A stretch of DNA of 64,000 nucleotides. Origin: Litomosoides sigmodontis. Lineage: Eukaryota > Nematoda > Chromadorea > Rhabditida > Onchocercidae. This document shows positions 1 to 13,106 of this stretch, one piece after another; within the stretch, counting starts at the first letter, position 1, and every line of letters begins with the position of its first letter. The position numbers and the translations under genes are program-made. Location: positions 6,097,865-6,161,864 of the forward strand of contig OY718806.1 of NCBI GenBank assembly GCA_963070105.1, in the 5' to 3' direction. The notes below the pieces were generated by a model that was not told where the DNA came from, ran no database searches, and saw only the letters and a list, made by a program, of their open reading frames with translations.

Positions 1-297
1 TGGAAACATGCTGCGCTAAATAAGCGTAGAATGTTGGTGTCTTATATTCATATTAAAATTCAAAATTCCATTTATGTAGAACCAGTCGACTCTATGTATT
101 TTTTGTGATGCAAACATTCATTGGCAGGATTGTCTTAGTTTGGTTTTATGATACTAACACACAGAATGGTTAATTTACAGTACTGTTTCTACTGTCATCC
201 ATGTCATATCGCTTCAAGCACGCATTATATTTGGTTCTTTACGGCTATAAATTGTTCGTAGTGCTTCAGGTGTATTTCTGTTGATAGGTGATAGGCG

Positions 298-2806
298 ATG
301 TCGATTTCAACTATTAGACGTCAAGTGAAGAATGTTGCCTACAATTTTTCGGACGCCCAAGTTAAAGTTCGAGAAGCCACTAGGTGATGAAGTTATGAAT
401 CCCTAATTTCAAACATCTACAACATTCTATTTTCTTGTAGCATAAAATAGCTATGCTGCATTTTCCATTGCAGAATCCTTTGTCAGTGAGTGAAATTAAT
501 GGAAAGAGTTGTAACTTCGGGAAAATGATCAGTAGTGAGTGTTGAGACTGATTCGCTGTCTGTGAATTCATAATAGCATGAAAGCTGATTACCATGTTAT
601 ATAAGGTGGAAAAACATTAAATAAAATTGTCCTCAGAATAAAATTGATAAAATTGCTCAGAATGGTCAAACCAGTCAATGTGCCCAATGCGACAATAAGA
701 TTTATGTTGAATGAACTGCATGCGCATTTCGTTCTCCATTATTCTGTCATTTCTAGCACTTTTTGCCTGTCATACTAGCATTTGAAGATGATATATTGCA
801 GCAATGACCCTTGGGGACCCTCTACAGCACTAATGTCCGAAATCGCAGATCTGACACATAATCCAATGTCATTTACTGAAATTATGTCAATGCTCTGGAA
901 GAGATTAAATGATCATGGGAAGAATTGGAGGCATGTGTATAAAAGTCTTGTTCTTTTGGATTATTTGATAAAGGTTAGAGTTTCATAGATCGGTTTAAAT
1001 TATACTTGGCTATTCAAAAGCCTTGTTAGAAGATGAATAGAAAATCAAAAATTTCTTTGTTTGGTCTTTTTGAATTTGCATTTTGTTTCTCACGTCCAGT
1101 ATTTTTTTTCATTTTTAGCTTGAATATAAGTACTGCAACATTGATATCCATTTCAGTGTGGTAGTGAGAAGGTAGCTCAGCAGTGTCGAGAGAACATCTA
1201 CTCGATTGAAACGTTGAAAGATTTCCAGCATATTGAAGATAACAGAGATCAGGGTATGAATGTACGGGAAAAAGCAAAACAGATGGTTAGCCTACTGTAT
1301 GACGAAGAACGACTCAAAAATGAGCGAACAAAATTCATGATGACTAGGAAGAAATTCATGTCTGGCTCTGGTATCTCTTCAAATGATTCCGTGCGACACA
1401 TGCGCAAAACTGATACTGGTCCAGTCTTTGGTAAGTTTTGACTTTTCACATCAATATTGTTTTGGCAGGATTTAATTTTTGTTTCGTAGTTTTACTGGTA
1501 CATAACGTAGTAAAGAAGCGGGATATCATTTCCATATTTTTTTAGAATCAGAATTAGAAGATGCACGACCCGCAAGTGCTGGTGAGGAAGAAATGCAGTT
1601 GCAGATTGCGCTAGCGTTGTCACGGGAAGAAAGTGAAAAGGAAGAAGAACTAAGGAAAAAGGATGACATTGGATTACAGGTAAACTAAAGTGCAGGATGG
1701 TAGGATTTTTTGTGTCGAGGTATATTTCATTATATATCCAATACTTTCGAGTATGCCAAAAATGAAATTTGAAACGTTCAGGTTATATAATGAGCAAGAA
1801 TAAGTAAGTCTTTTCTTATGTAATGAAAATAGACATTGGTGATAAATTTTGAGTAATTCAGATGGCATTAAATGAGAGTCGCCGAGAAATCGAACGGATG
1901 AATTCCGTTGATGCTGTCGGTCAGAACACAGTGTCGAGTTCAACTCTTTCGCAGAGTGCGATCGATGACTTGCTGTCGCTAGGAGTGGGACAACCTGTTG
2001 AACAAATAACTCCAAATCCATGGGGTGGACCAGTTGCTGATCCATGGACACCGGCTTCTGGTATTGCTCCTGCAGTTGTTGGTCGGTTCTTAGCACCAAC
2101 TGTTTATTTCCTTTAATTGACGGAATGTGTCGTTCATAATGTCATTGAGACTTCTCAACACTGGTCACAAATATTGAGGATGTATCTAGCGCGAAAAAAT
2201 TGTCCAAGTAATATATGCATCTAATTTGTATAATTTTAGGATCATCATACTCAAATATCCAAACGATCAGTAATGACCCGTGGACGTTAACACCCCCAAC
2301 AACGGCAGTAACGGCAAATCCTGTCGACCCGTGGGCCACCGTACCTTCTCTTACCAGTCAAACTCCAGTTTCCACTGCTGAAGAAAATAGTTCCAAACAA
2401 AGAAGCAGCACGAAAACACCCGAAAATTTTCTCGGTGAAAACTCGTCCCTTGTTAATTTAGACAATCTTCTTGGAACTACAAGTAGCAACACGAAACCAG
2501 GTTTTTGCTTTAGATTTTTTATAATTTTATGTTCTAGCTCTACAGCAAATAAAAACCATGACTTCGAACAGTATCTTTCTCTGACACTATCATATTTTAG
2601 CAAGTAACCCGTTTCTTTCTGGTACTGGTACGGCGGTGCCGATAAACCCATTTGTTGCTCAGCAACGCCCATCACCATCGCTTAATGAGATGATGAATCA
2701 GAACCGCCTACCGCCAACAGGAAATCCCGTGCAGACAAGTATGCAGCCGCCACTGGTACCAGTTCCGGCGTCGGCGCAAACTCAACGCACCAATCCATTT
2801 TGTTAA
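298..2806 (+). CDS. epn-1: Epsin (ENTH-domain endocytic adaptor)
   Basis: Epsins bind PI(4,5)P2 and clathrin/AP-2 at the plasma membrane and recruit ubiquitinated cargo. Seven exons join in phase: 298-383, 802-973, 1157-1430, 1546-1679, 1862-2081 (an alternative donor at 2061 is also in frame), 2240-2500 and 2601-2806, giving about 450 residues. The start MSISTIRRQVKNVAYNFSDA and the following ATSNDPWGPS are classic ENTH sequence, and the ENTH domain fills roughly residues 1-150. Two ubiquitin-interacting motifs follow (QLQIALALSREES and LQMALNESRREI). The tail carries NPW/DPW motifs for AP-2 (NPWGG, DPWTP, DPWTL, DPWAT), a clathrin-box-like NLDNLLG, and three NPF motifs for EH domains, the last almost at the C-terminus (TNPFC). 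An acceptor-like AG lies about 10 bases upstream of the ATG. The gene is convergent with the PLEKHM2-like gene. Family assignment is firm; the exon 5 donor is the only open choice. Confidence 0.96.
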
Positions 2807-4002
2807 TTTCTTACATTGCTTAAATAATGATCATGCGGTCGGGTTTTGAAGCGAATGTTACAGTGCATTTTCATTACGATGCTCTTGCGTCCACAAATAC
2901 TCTTAACCTTCCTCTTGTCTCTGCTTTCCTGTTCATTGCACACCGTTCCGTCATTTCTGACCTTTCGAAGCATATTTTGTATATAGGTGAAGGTATTTCA
3001 GTTATTTGGCATGATTTTCTTTCTAATAAGAAACAAAAACAAATCGTAGATGTAAGTAGGAATTAAGATATTGAAAGCTAATGTAAAGATTTTTGCATTT
3101 CATAATTTTAAAGAATGGCTTAAGCGTTCCCTCTGGTCATTATTTCTTTAATCCAGTCTTTCATCTAGCGAATTGTTTGCCCCTGTAAACCCCATTCGTC
3201 TGGAACAGATATTTTAAGTATTTACATTTCACATCCAGTGATTTGCTTTTGTGATAATAAAGCATAATTTGTGATCACTTTATCTCCAATATTTCCTGGA
3301 CATTTTTTTCTGAATTATTTTGTACTACTAGTTAATTTTGACATGCTTGAAGCTGTACACTGTCAGACTCTATGTGATAAACATCGTGAACTGCTTCCAT
3401 TTCCCCACTTCGTTTGTTTTCGAAAGAACTTTAACTGCTGTGCCCAGAATCACTTACAGCCGTTTCTGTCCAAACTGCATGCTAGCAGAACATATTGTGT
3501 AGACGGCAACTCCATAATGGGTATCAGTAGACAACGCAAATCCCATATGGATGTTTTCGATTATAGCAAGAACTAACTGATTCTGGGGAGCTGTGACTTA
3601 ACTCTTGAAGCTGGTGTCTCACAAGCAAGAACGATTAGCATTCTTGACTTCTATAAACGATTGGCGATTGGGTTATACATTTTGAGACATGAATTATATA
3701 TATATTGAATAGTGTACCTTGCCAATTTTGTATAGTTTATAGTGATATGGTTCATAACGAAACATCGGACGTCACAAAATATGGATCTGATGCATTTTGT
3801 TGCACAGCGTTAATGATACAAATAAGCATAAGTATAAAGGCATTAACATTATACATTATCAGGGATTGAGCGATGTGTCAAATGCATCATCCGATAGCGT
3901 ATCATCAAACTGGAAAGCATCGTTAAGGCGTGACATCGAATTTAGAATCGCAGACAGTCGAGACGACCCACCTTCATCTGTATTAATTTGCCTTACCTAA
4001 AA
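2807..4002. other. Convergent 3' flanks of epsin and PLEKHM2-like genes
   Basis: About 1.2 kb separates the stop codons of the two converging genes. A canonical AATAAA at 3256-3261 is a plausible polyadenylation signal for epsin, which would make its 3' UTR about 450 bases. Open frames here (for example 2827-3066 and 3271-3576) show no protein-family resemblance and no splice logic, so I take them as untranslated sequence. Confidence 0.6.
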
Positions 4003-7000
4003 CTATTCATTGTATTCGAAGTCAACTAAGAACAAAGAAAATGAATTGGTAGAAGAGGCTACCCCAAACTGGTTTAGCTGCCCCAACAAGCGATCGACTT
4101 CATCTGGTGATCTCATGAATAGCCATTCCAACTTTTCTCCGTTCTTGATCACACAAGCCGAGCGCTCAGCAGCAAATACTCCTGTAGCCTCGGACATATG
4201 TGCTATGTCAATGAGTGCCAGCAACCTCACGAATCCGTCAACTGCGCAGTTCAAGCCTTCTTGGGCTATCAAAATACTTTTTTCACACAAGCACACTACA
4301 CAGGCTGCTGGTTCGCTATCCATGTCCTGCAAAGAATAACAGAAGAAATCCATTAAATATGTGACATCGGCAATTTCAACAGGCTCATCACTTAAAATCT
4401 CTTTTATTTATAACGTTAATACAGTGGAACGTTAGTAGAAATCTTGTTTTAAATGAGGATATATATGGAATCGAAGTATCAGGTAGAATCAATTTCTATT
4501 TGAAAGATAAAGCAAAGCAAATACCGTGGATGTAATTGCAAGAGTTATCACTGATACCCATTTGTGCATATCAGATGAGCTCTGACATATGAATTGAATT
4601 TTACCGCTTTTAAGAGTGATTTCAAACATGTGTGGTGAGCGATCATTACTCTTGAGTTCTATTACATCGGTAACTGAATCCCTAGAAAGAAACTTCTCTT
4701 GCAAAAGCATGTTTTTATTTTTAACAATTAATACAAACACAATTATTCTAAAAATACCTGACAGATATAACGCGTTCACCGAATTTGCAGGTAGAGTCAG
4801 AAAACTGATAAAGTTTCTTATTTTGCAAGTGAAAGTAACTTTGTTGAAAGTCTCCTGAACCAAGCAGCCACGAAACACCACCCCCTATTTCCTTATGATA
4901 CAAAAATCCACTGTGTTGATAACCTTCTCCATTCATGCTATACAATTCCGTTTGTCTCCACTGAGCGAGATAATATCCATGAAGTACAGGCGCATCCTAT
5001 AAGCTGTCATTAAAAATTATATCTACATGATAGAATTTGTTATAAATTAACGCTCCATGACTGTTGCTAATTCCTCTATGTAAGCATTAAATTAATTCAA
5101 AATCATATCACAGATTGGTGACAATCTTCACGTACAAAAATGTCACCTTATGCAATTCCTTGGACATGAAATTAATAAAATGTTGTGGAGCACGATCAAT
5201 GTACACATTTAATTTAGTGTTATCGGATTGAAAATTTGACAGATAATTTCCATGTGCATATTTCAGAGCATCCAAAATAGCGGTACCGAGTTGTTTACAT
5301 GCCGTGCATATTTCCATAACTGACAAAAACTTGTCGGTTTCACTTTCACATACATTGTAATTTTTTTCAGCATACAGATACATCACTTGCAAATCTGGAC
5401 CAACCTGAAACTAATTGAAATAGGACAGGTTAAAGCTGTTAAACAGGAATCATTTCTTTCGACTGAGCTTAGAATATAACTTACATGAATACTGTTGAGA
5501 TGGCGGAGTGGCAGATATGCACGTGTAACATATAACCTTTTGGATATTACAAAACTTTCTGCAGATAACAAATAAACCGCTTGATTAGACAGAGCAAATA
5601 ATCGTCTTTCAATTTCTCCTGTGCCGAAATGTGAATACACCTTTAAGAGTACACGCAATAATAATTCATCATAATGTCTTGTGTGCTGAGAATTAATAAT
5701 TTTTCCACAAAAACAATTTGATCAAATAAAAACTGTAATGATCGTATTTTCTTTGGAATTCCTACGGATTAAATAAAAGCAGCAAATACCTGAAACAGGC
5801 GCATAAACCTTTCGGCGTCGTGTTTGAAAACATTTATGCTAAGACCAATCATTTCACCCATATCCAACCTTGAAGACCATTTCTCAACTGTTAAACAAAT
5901 AAGCAGTAAATGAACAACTATCAACATATTGTTTTGCAATTTGAATCCGAAAACTGCGAAAATTATTGATCAGAAAAAAAGTTCTCATTGATAGCTTTTA
6001 GTATTCAATGAAATAGTGAAGAAATATACCTTATTTCACCACAAGGCAGATCGACTAACGTTACCGGTGATGCCCTGTGTTCACGTTCATTACAGTGGAC
6101 GTCCTCAACAGATAATTTTGCTTTTGACAAACTTGTTTTCAGAGCTATATCAAAAGGATCCATCGAAACAGCAGCGTTAGTGACCTAAACTTAACTGTAA
6201 CGCAATTGTAAATCTCGAATATTTAGAAATCATGCATCAATAAAATATTTGAATGACATAAGTAAATATACAAGATCTAACGAGCTTTAAAATTAATATG
6301 ATGGATATCACACAATATAGTTGCTAAGTAAGCTACAACATTAGCAAAAAACCTATTGCGGCTTTAAATAAATGGCTAAGCGGCTAGTATCGCAGTCTTT
6401 GAAGATCGCAGTCATTGTTTCTATGTTCAGTTTCTAGGTACATAAAGAACAGAAGATGCATCTACAAGTAAAATCTCCTGAATAAGGATTTTAGACTTGC
6501 ACTCAGTGAAGTGGGTATCCGGAATAACAGCTACAGTTGAAATCACAAATAATTTAGAATACAGTTTCTCCGAAATGTATCCGTTTTTGCGCGTTAGAAA
6601 ATACGATTGAGAAATTTTCAAAAGCGAATGAAAGAATGCTGAAAAAAGCAACAAACATGGTAACTCAAAAACATTTACAAAAAAATTACGTCAGGCTTTC
6701 TTTGTTCATAATCAGTAGCATGTTCTTCCTCATCCACAATATTCTTCAATTCACCTTCTTTCGGAGGACAGCTGTGAATACCATTTGATGATTCACTTTT
6801 TCTACGTCTCAATAGTTCGCCAAAAATTTGATCCTAAACATTTTTATTTACAGTTAAGGCACAACATTAGCATTTCAAAAACATTTAGAAAAAACGCCTC
6901 CATGCGACTGATCGAATAATGTTATATAATAGACATAAATATTGTTATTGGGCTGAAGCAATCTTTTATAAAGAGCATTACAGTGTCGTTTTCTGGCGTA

Positions 7001-8695
7001 GCGATATCTTCATCGAATACTGTAGTATGAGTCTCCACAAAATCCTCTGGTAATGGTATATCAAGTAAAAGTGACGAGATATCCTGAGGGAATTCTGTCC
7101 GAGATCCATGGCGAATTGCTGGATGTCTCTGTTCTTCATGTGAATGCTTAGACAAAACAGCCAAACTATCATCTGACGTTGACGGTCGTTGATCAGCAGC
7201 TGACAGACGCATTACTGCTATTGGAATGTCGTTATGTTTTTCAAATGGTTTCTATAAAATTAGCGACAGAGTATGGTTAAACTAAAAAATACAAGTAATA
7301 AATTCTGCTCCGTAAAAGGAAACTAAAACAACAAACTTCGCTACAGAACAGAAGCATGTTTTGGATACCACAAACAGGCAGAACTAATTCGTGATAGGAT
7401 TCCACATTTTCATTTCAAATTAGCAATCACAATTTTTCAGTAATATACATTACGAGCAAATTCGTTTTCTCCATTTGATAAATGCTATGAGATGACCAAA
7501 TTATATGTATCTGACCAAGAACTTGAACTGAACTTCAGAAAAATCCATCATTTTCTGGACAATGCGAGAAAGCAGAGGTTGATTTGCCATCACAGCTTCC
7601 CTGTGGTAGAACTTTCGAACAGTTTTTAAATCTTGTTGAAAAGACTGAAATGCAACTAATTTAAAATGGTTTAAGGTCAAGTAGAAGATTATAAAGACAA
7701 ACAGCAGAAAAAAAGTTTGTCGATCTGCAATGAAAAAATAGCATCAACACGATATTTTTAGTCCAAAATCCAATTCCAATCTATACGCAACTGGAAAGAA
7801 CTAAACAATGCCAAAAACGAGATGCACACGCTCTGAATAGCTTTACGTTCAAAAGCAATGTTATGTACAAAGTAGTTTACATAAATCAATCAAAACTGCC
7901 ACAGTCTAACCAAATTTTGAAAACAAAATGGTTTACAACTGTTTTACCGATTGTTTTTCGAAGGACAAAAAATGGTCTCATCCTAGAAATGCATCACCCA
8001 TCAAAGTCAATTAATCCTAATGAATCTGATGAATATATTTACGTGAGTTTGTGAAAAGAACATATGCTTAGAAAAACCTGAAAGTGGTAGAGCAATGTTT
8101 GTTTGTTGAGGACATCCTTGAGCCATGCAACTGACAGCTGTCGTGTTGAAGTGACACGCCATTCCCGTTTCAAATATTCGGTTTCGTTGCGTGACATGAA
8201 CTCTTTCACAAATAACCAATATAATCGGTTACCGCTGTTAAACCTAGGAAATATGATCCCAGTTCTAGGTAAATATTATTTCACATTCAAATTGCTAATA
8301 CTGTCTATTTTTTGAGGAATTTGAATTAATGTCCCAAGTCTACGAAACAATTCTTAGTGAAAAATGCAAAACGTACTGCACATCTCGCGAATGCAGATAA
8401 CGGTCTCACCCCAGTAAGTTAGCACTCACTCATGCACGAGATACACCACCTGATAGATATCGACATACCCATAAGAAAGAAAAAAATCGAAGATCGTAAT
8501 AAGATTTCGTGCAGCAGCAGAACTCGAATCAAGAGGTGGACATCGACCTCCCAGTAAGTGTCGTCTCCATTCGACCACTGTGTCCGTGATAGCACGCATC
8601 ACGGAAGTTTCGATGTGAGGATGAGATGATAGTGTCACTTCTACACAACATCTTCCTCCCCCTTTGAATCCATCCAGTGGAGCTATCGTTATCAT
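4003..8695 (-). CDS. PLEKHM2: PLEKHM2/SKIP-like RUN and PH domain protein
   Basis: PLEKHM2 (SKIP) is an Arl8 effector that links lysosomes to kinesin-1. Twelve phase-consistent exons on the minus strand: 8695-8430, 8234-8078, 7644-7516, 7251-6982, 6833-6690, 6184-6040, 5887-5790, 5685-5485, 5404-5147, 4996-4758, 4681-4525, 4326-4003, giving 795 residues. Exons 1-3 form an N-terminal RUN domain (for example WRVTSTRQLSVAWLKDVLNK). Exons 7-9 match the conserved segment around LLRVLLKVYSHFGTGEIERR. Exons 10-11 form a PH domain, with an insert-rich start and ending DMHKWVSVI. The last exon matches the PLEKHM2 C-terminal domain (SPDEVDRLLGQLNQFG). Human PLEKHM2 is about 1,020 residues; the difference lies in the disordered middle. 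The first true ATG is 8695, since the frame upstream lacks ATG. The gene is head-to-head with the ArfGAP gene. Confidence 0.92.
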
Positions 8696-9444
8696 CCTTT
8701 TATTCAAAATTAATTAAATCACATTTTTTCATTTTACATAAATCGTTTAACAAACGCTCAAATGTTCAATCCAAAAGACACAACGACTGCGCCCTCCAGC
8801 TACCATCACTCCTCAGGTGATTCGGAGTAGTAGAAAGCCACGGAAAACTAGAAATTAAACAACAGATCCGGAACGAAACCAGTCACGGCCTATTTCCTAC
8901 ACTAGGCGACCCTGCAATTCAGTTTCGCTACCACCATCGAACAACCCCCAGCTATCCAGCAGAAATTTTCTTCACATCTTACACTGTTCTCTTTCACATC
9001 AAATGCATCATCTCTGCGTGCCGTCTCATGTCTGCTCACACTCTCGTTTCTTGGTACTGCCTCGTTTTATCAGACAAGACGTGGCAAGATTTATCAGTTG
9101 TCGCCGTGCTTCACCACCGCTCTTCCAGGCATCCGGATGTTATAGTTAAGTGGGGAGAGGGGAGAGGGTTCCTACGTATTGCTTTATCGTTATTGACTAA
9201 TTTGTTGATTTTTCGCAGTTCTGTGCGCTACTCTTTCTGATTGCGCAGCGGAGTTACAAGTGCAGGTGGTGCGTGTCGCCTATAGGAAGCAGTGAGTTCG
9301 GATAGTCATTATTAGATCTGAACTTTCGTAGTGATAATGTGAACCGCGTAGTATGACGAAGGACTCTGTTCGTGTCGAGACACATATTTTCAGCATCGGA
9401 ATAGAGCAGTCGTAACCATATTCCATTCATTAAAGTGTTGCACC
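8696..9444. promoter_or_regulatory. Shared upstream region of divergent PLEKHM2-like and SMAP genes
   Basis: The two start codons point away from each other across 749 bases, so this stretch probably carries both promoters and both 5' UTRs. It is less AT-rich than the flanks and has several pyrimidine-rich runs. I see no clear TATA box or named factor site. The frame at 9028-9240 shows no family similarity. Confidence 0.5.
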
Positions 9445-12400
9445 ATGCCACTAAAAAGCCGAATCGATGCAAAACGAACAGAATCTGAACGTTTACAGGG
9501 TATTGCAGTTTACTTAATTGCGCAAGCTTTATGTCATTTTTGAAATATTATATGAATGAAAATCACCTGTGTAATGTGCAAAATGCTAGAATTCCAGTAA
9601 AAGTGCGTGTTTTGTTTTGTAGCGATAGTAGTCGAGCTTTTACAAGAAGAGGAAAACAAGTACTGCGCCGATTGCGAAGCAAAACAACCTCGATGGGCAT
9701 CCTGGAATCTAGGAGTATTTCTTTGCATACGTTGTGCCGGGATCCACCGTAATCTGGGTGTTCATCTCACCAAAGTATCGTCCTTCGGTCTTTAGGAGAA
9801 TTAGTGCCTTCAATTCTGTAAATTGCACTTTTGGTTTTTTCTTCATGTAATCATATTAGTTGGTATGTTCAATTTTAATCACCTTGTGATGTAATGAAAT
9901 TCAGGTGAAGTCGGTTAATTTGGATTCCTGGACCCCAGAGCAAGTGCAAAGTATGCGGGTGATGGGAAATAAAATGGCACGCCGTGTTTATGAAGCAGAG
10001 CTTCCCGAACATTTTCGTAGACCACAAACAGATTCTGCTCTTGAATCATTTATCAGGGCAAAATATGAGCAAAAGAGGTGGTAATTTTCAATGCTTTTCA
10101 CTTTTGAAATAGTGAAACTTGAATTCTTGCTTGAATCATAAAATGTTTCTACTTTGTTCATTTTGTTACGCTATACATGATTTCAGATATATTTTGAAGG
10201 ATTGGTCGCCACCACCAGTTGACATGAACAGCTGGCCACTTCCTCTCAATAAGAAACAGTCTTCTGATCGTGGTAAGTTCACCGAATCATTTAAATCTTG
10301 ATTGTGAATGAGGTCCACTTTTGTAGATACTTACGGTATCTACAAAGTACACAGAAAGTTTCTTTTTATTGCTCGAGTCAATTTTCAAATATTGTATGTC
10401 AAATGCCAAAACACCGGTGTAAGCCAGTGTTATTTCAGGTATACGTCTAAATGCTAAAGAAAGAGATTGCTGCTCGGATTTCTCAGAGAAGATAAAAAAT
10501 GTGGATCAAAATTGCGACATAGCAAATGCTACTGATGTTATAGATCAGCCACTCTTAGACTTAAATACTCCCATAGTAGTAGAAGTTAGTAATAGTGAAC
10601 TGCTACCGATTGAACTTCTACCAGTCTTGCCAAACGACTAGTAGTTTTTCTTTAATAATTCCAAACTTCTCAATAAGAATGTAGTTGTTTACTTGTTGAT
10701 TTTGTGTAATTTTTACGTTTTTTATCGTGAAGGACATTTTTGCAGCCTTTTGGTATGATAGATAAAAATACGTTGGATCTGAATAATAGTATCGTGAGAA
10801 TCGGTGACGATAATGAAATGGAAGATTTCGGTCCAATTGTTTCTGCTCCGCCTGCTAAATTACGGTCTGATATTTTCGTCACGGACGCTGTAGCGTCTTC
10901 TTCAAATGGCAGAAGTGGTCGTACTGGCAGATCGGAAAACAGTTTGGAAGAATTAGCATCGGTGTTAGGATCCAATCCTGCAGTGAATGTTAAGTTTCGG
11001 AATAATACAACATTACGTTACATTCTCAGCCGTTTTACTGTGCTTGTGGTTAATACAGAAATCCTTGGAAATTTCCTTCTTTTTTCAGAGAAAAAGAGTA
11101 CTTCCGATATCCTTGCTTTATATGGAACTGCAACTAAATTTTGCCCTCAGCCACCAAAGCACCAGTGTCGATCGCAGCAGTTTTCCGAGGTTTTTTTGTT
11201 CAATTTTATAAGTTTTTTTGAAGGACAACTATATCATTATATGAATTCAGATGATCAAAAAAATAACATGTAAAAAATTCAGATCGTCTTCCCTGTAACT
11301 CAGCACATTTCTTTTTTTTTCTAAATCTTTTTACTAGAATGTTCCAAAAATATATAGTAACCTTTTTTTTCCGATTTTGAGGGATTAGTTCCTAATAGGA
11401 GATGAGTCAATTTTTTTTACGTGTGCGTTTTTATGTAAGTCGTGTGACTTTATTACTCAGGTTTCGTCCGGTGATAACAATGGATCTGATAAACCAACCA
11501 ACACTCATTTATCTGGTGCGTCCAAGGTTGGGTCATTTTTCGGCCCTTTCTCAGTTCCTCTTGCTCAGCAGTGTTGTGAATCTCAAAATGACTGTTAGTT
11601 TTCTGATCATGTTTAGAACAAACACTTAGGTTGTAATCGTTATTAATTTGCATTTCACATCTTTTCATGCACTGTTCCTTATATCACCTGAAAATACGTT
11701 AATAAATTTTTGTCCATATTCGGGCGCAAAACAGGGAGTCAATTTTACATACTTCAGGTGCACCTATAGGCATCTTTGGATCAGAAACTAACTCTTTACC
11801 GGCTGGAAATTTTTTTCTAAGTCGTGAAACAGCGGAAATTTTTGCCGCTGCTTCACCATTCGCTAATGTTCCAATGAAAACACAAAGTGGAGTTTTGTCG
11901 AGCTCTCAGAATGTTAGTTCAACATGTACAGATATACTATCGAGACAAGTTTCTGTTAGTGTCTGATTAATTTATCGCGTTTAACCTAATGTTTGTTTTT
12001 TAAGTTAACGATTGATGGTTTTTTGAAGGAATTCTTTTATAGAACATTAGTTCTACCAAACATGAACAGTTGAGAATGTTTAATCTTTTAATAATGAAAT
12101 TTCGAGAAACTTGGAATGAAGCGTTTTTATGGTTTGTTCTGTATAACGTTGTTTGAGCATCCACTAATGTCAGCAACTGATGATCCTAAGCATGGATTCG
12201 CAGTACTAAGCAATATCCAACCGAAATCAGATGACGGTAAAAGTGATGGTATTTCCTGTGATACTGTAAAGGTTATTAAATTTTTTTTTTTTTGAACTAC
12301 TTGGTTTGGCTCGTAAAAAGTGGCAAGCAAAATCCACCATTGATATTAAATGTCACTAGTTGTATTGGCAATTTTTTAAAAAATATTTCAGTGGTCTCGA

Positions 12401-13106
12401 CAAAGATTTGCCTATTTGTTATAAATTCTATATCCAAGTGTCTGCTTCTCACTTTAGCTTCAGCTGTCATAAGACATTATTGAGGAAATGCAAACTGTGC
12501 ACTGAAGCAAACGGAATCATTTGATACATGGAAACATGAGTCAAATATTGATGAATGTCAGATTTGCAGTGTAGGCTTTGATCAGGATTATATTAATTGG
12601 AAGATATAGTCTATAGAATAGACGGTTCATGGTATGCATTCTGTAGGAGTAAGGTAAAATAAGGATAACGAAAACTGAGGTATATGTGAAACTTGAATAA
12701 GTGTACAGTGAAAGTTATAGGAAAGAAAAATCAAGATGCTTTCATTTTATAAAACATTTGCACCCGTCATTTGATTCCTTCTCCAGATTTACTTTATTAT
12801 TGTATTACGTGTATTACTGAAGTTATAAAATATAACAAGAGTTGCTCATAAACTGATAACTGCGGTGAATATTAGAATGGCGCATGGAGATGTGCAGATG
12901 GCGGAAGTTATTCTCGTCTATTCTTTTTTCTAGTTTTCGTTTTTGTTTTATGAAATTGTCAAGCTCTGTCATTAAAAACTTGTTCCGATTTACAGGAGAC
13001 GAAAACCCGAACTCTGAATCATTTGATAACGGATTTTGGTCAGTTCAATATTGCTGATGAATCTAGGGAACAAAATAATTTACAGAAAAATATTTTATGG
13101 AATTAG
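9445..13106 (+). CDS. SMAP: SMAP-type ArfGAP (stromal membrane-associated protein)
   Basis: SMAP proteins are ArfGAPs that stimulate GTP hydrolysis on Arf6/Arf1 and bind clathrin. Eleven exons join in phase: 9445-9499, 9623-9774, 9905-10077, 10187-10272, 10439-10584, 10746-10988, 11091-11189, 11461-11593, 11758-11954, 12158-12265, 12996-13106, about 500 residues. The zinc finger is CADC-x16-CIRC with the catalytic arginine in IHRNLG, followed by the SMAP signatures [17 protein letters not shown] and [18 protein letters not shown]. Later matches to vertebrate SMAP are MEDFGPIVS and [13 protein letters not shown]. The protein ends ILWN, like the LWK terminus of SMAP1. LLDLN in exon 5 may be the clathrin box. 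The weak points are exon 10, whose acceptor would be TTTGAG, and the exact end of exon 5. Confidence 0.92.

Noticed and set aside
6427..6654. 75-codon minus-strand frame inside the PLEKHM2-like gene, with a TTTTTTCAG acceptor-like site
   Set aside because: It does not keep phase with the exons on either side, whereas skipping it joins 6690 to 6184 in frame. Treated as intron.
10740..11273. 177-codon single open frame read as one exon of the SMAP gene
   Set aside because: Only 10746-10988 and 11091-11189 show SMAP similarity; the DNA between starts with a GTTAAG donor and ends in TTTCAGAG, so it is an intron that happens to lack stops.
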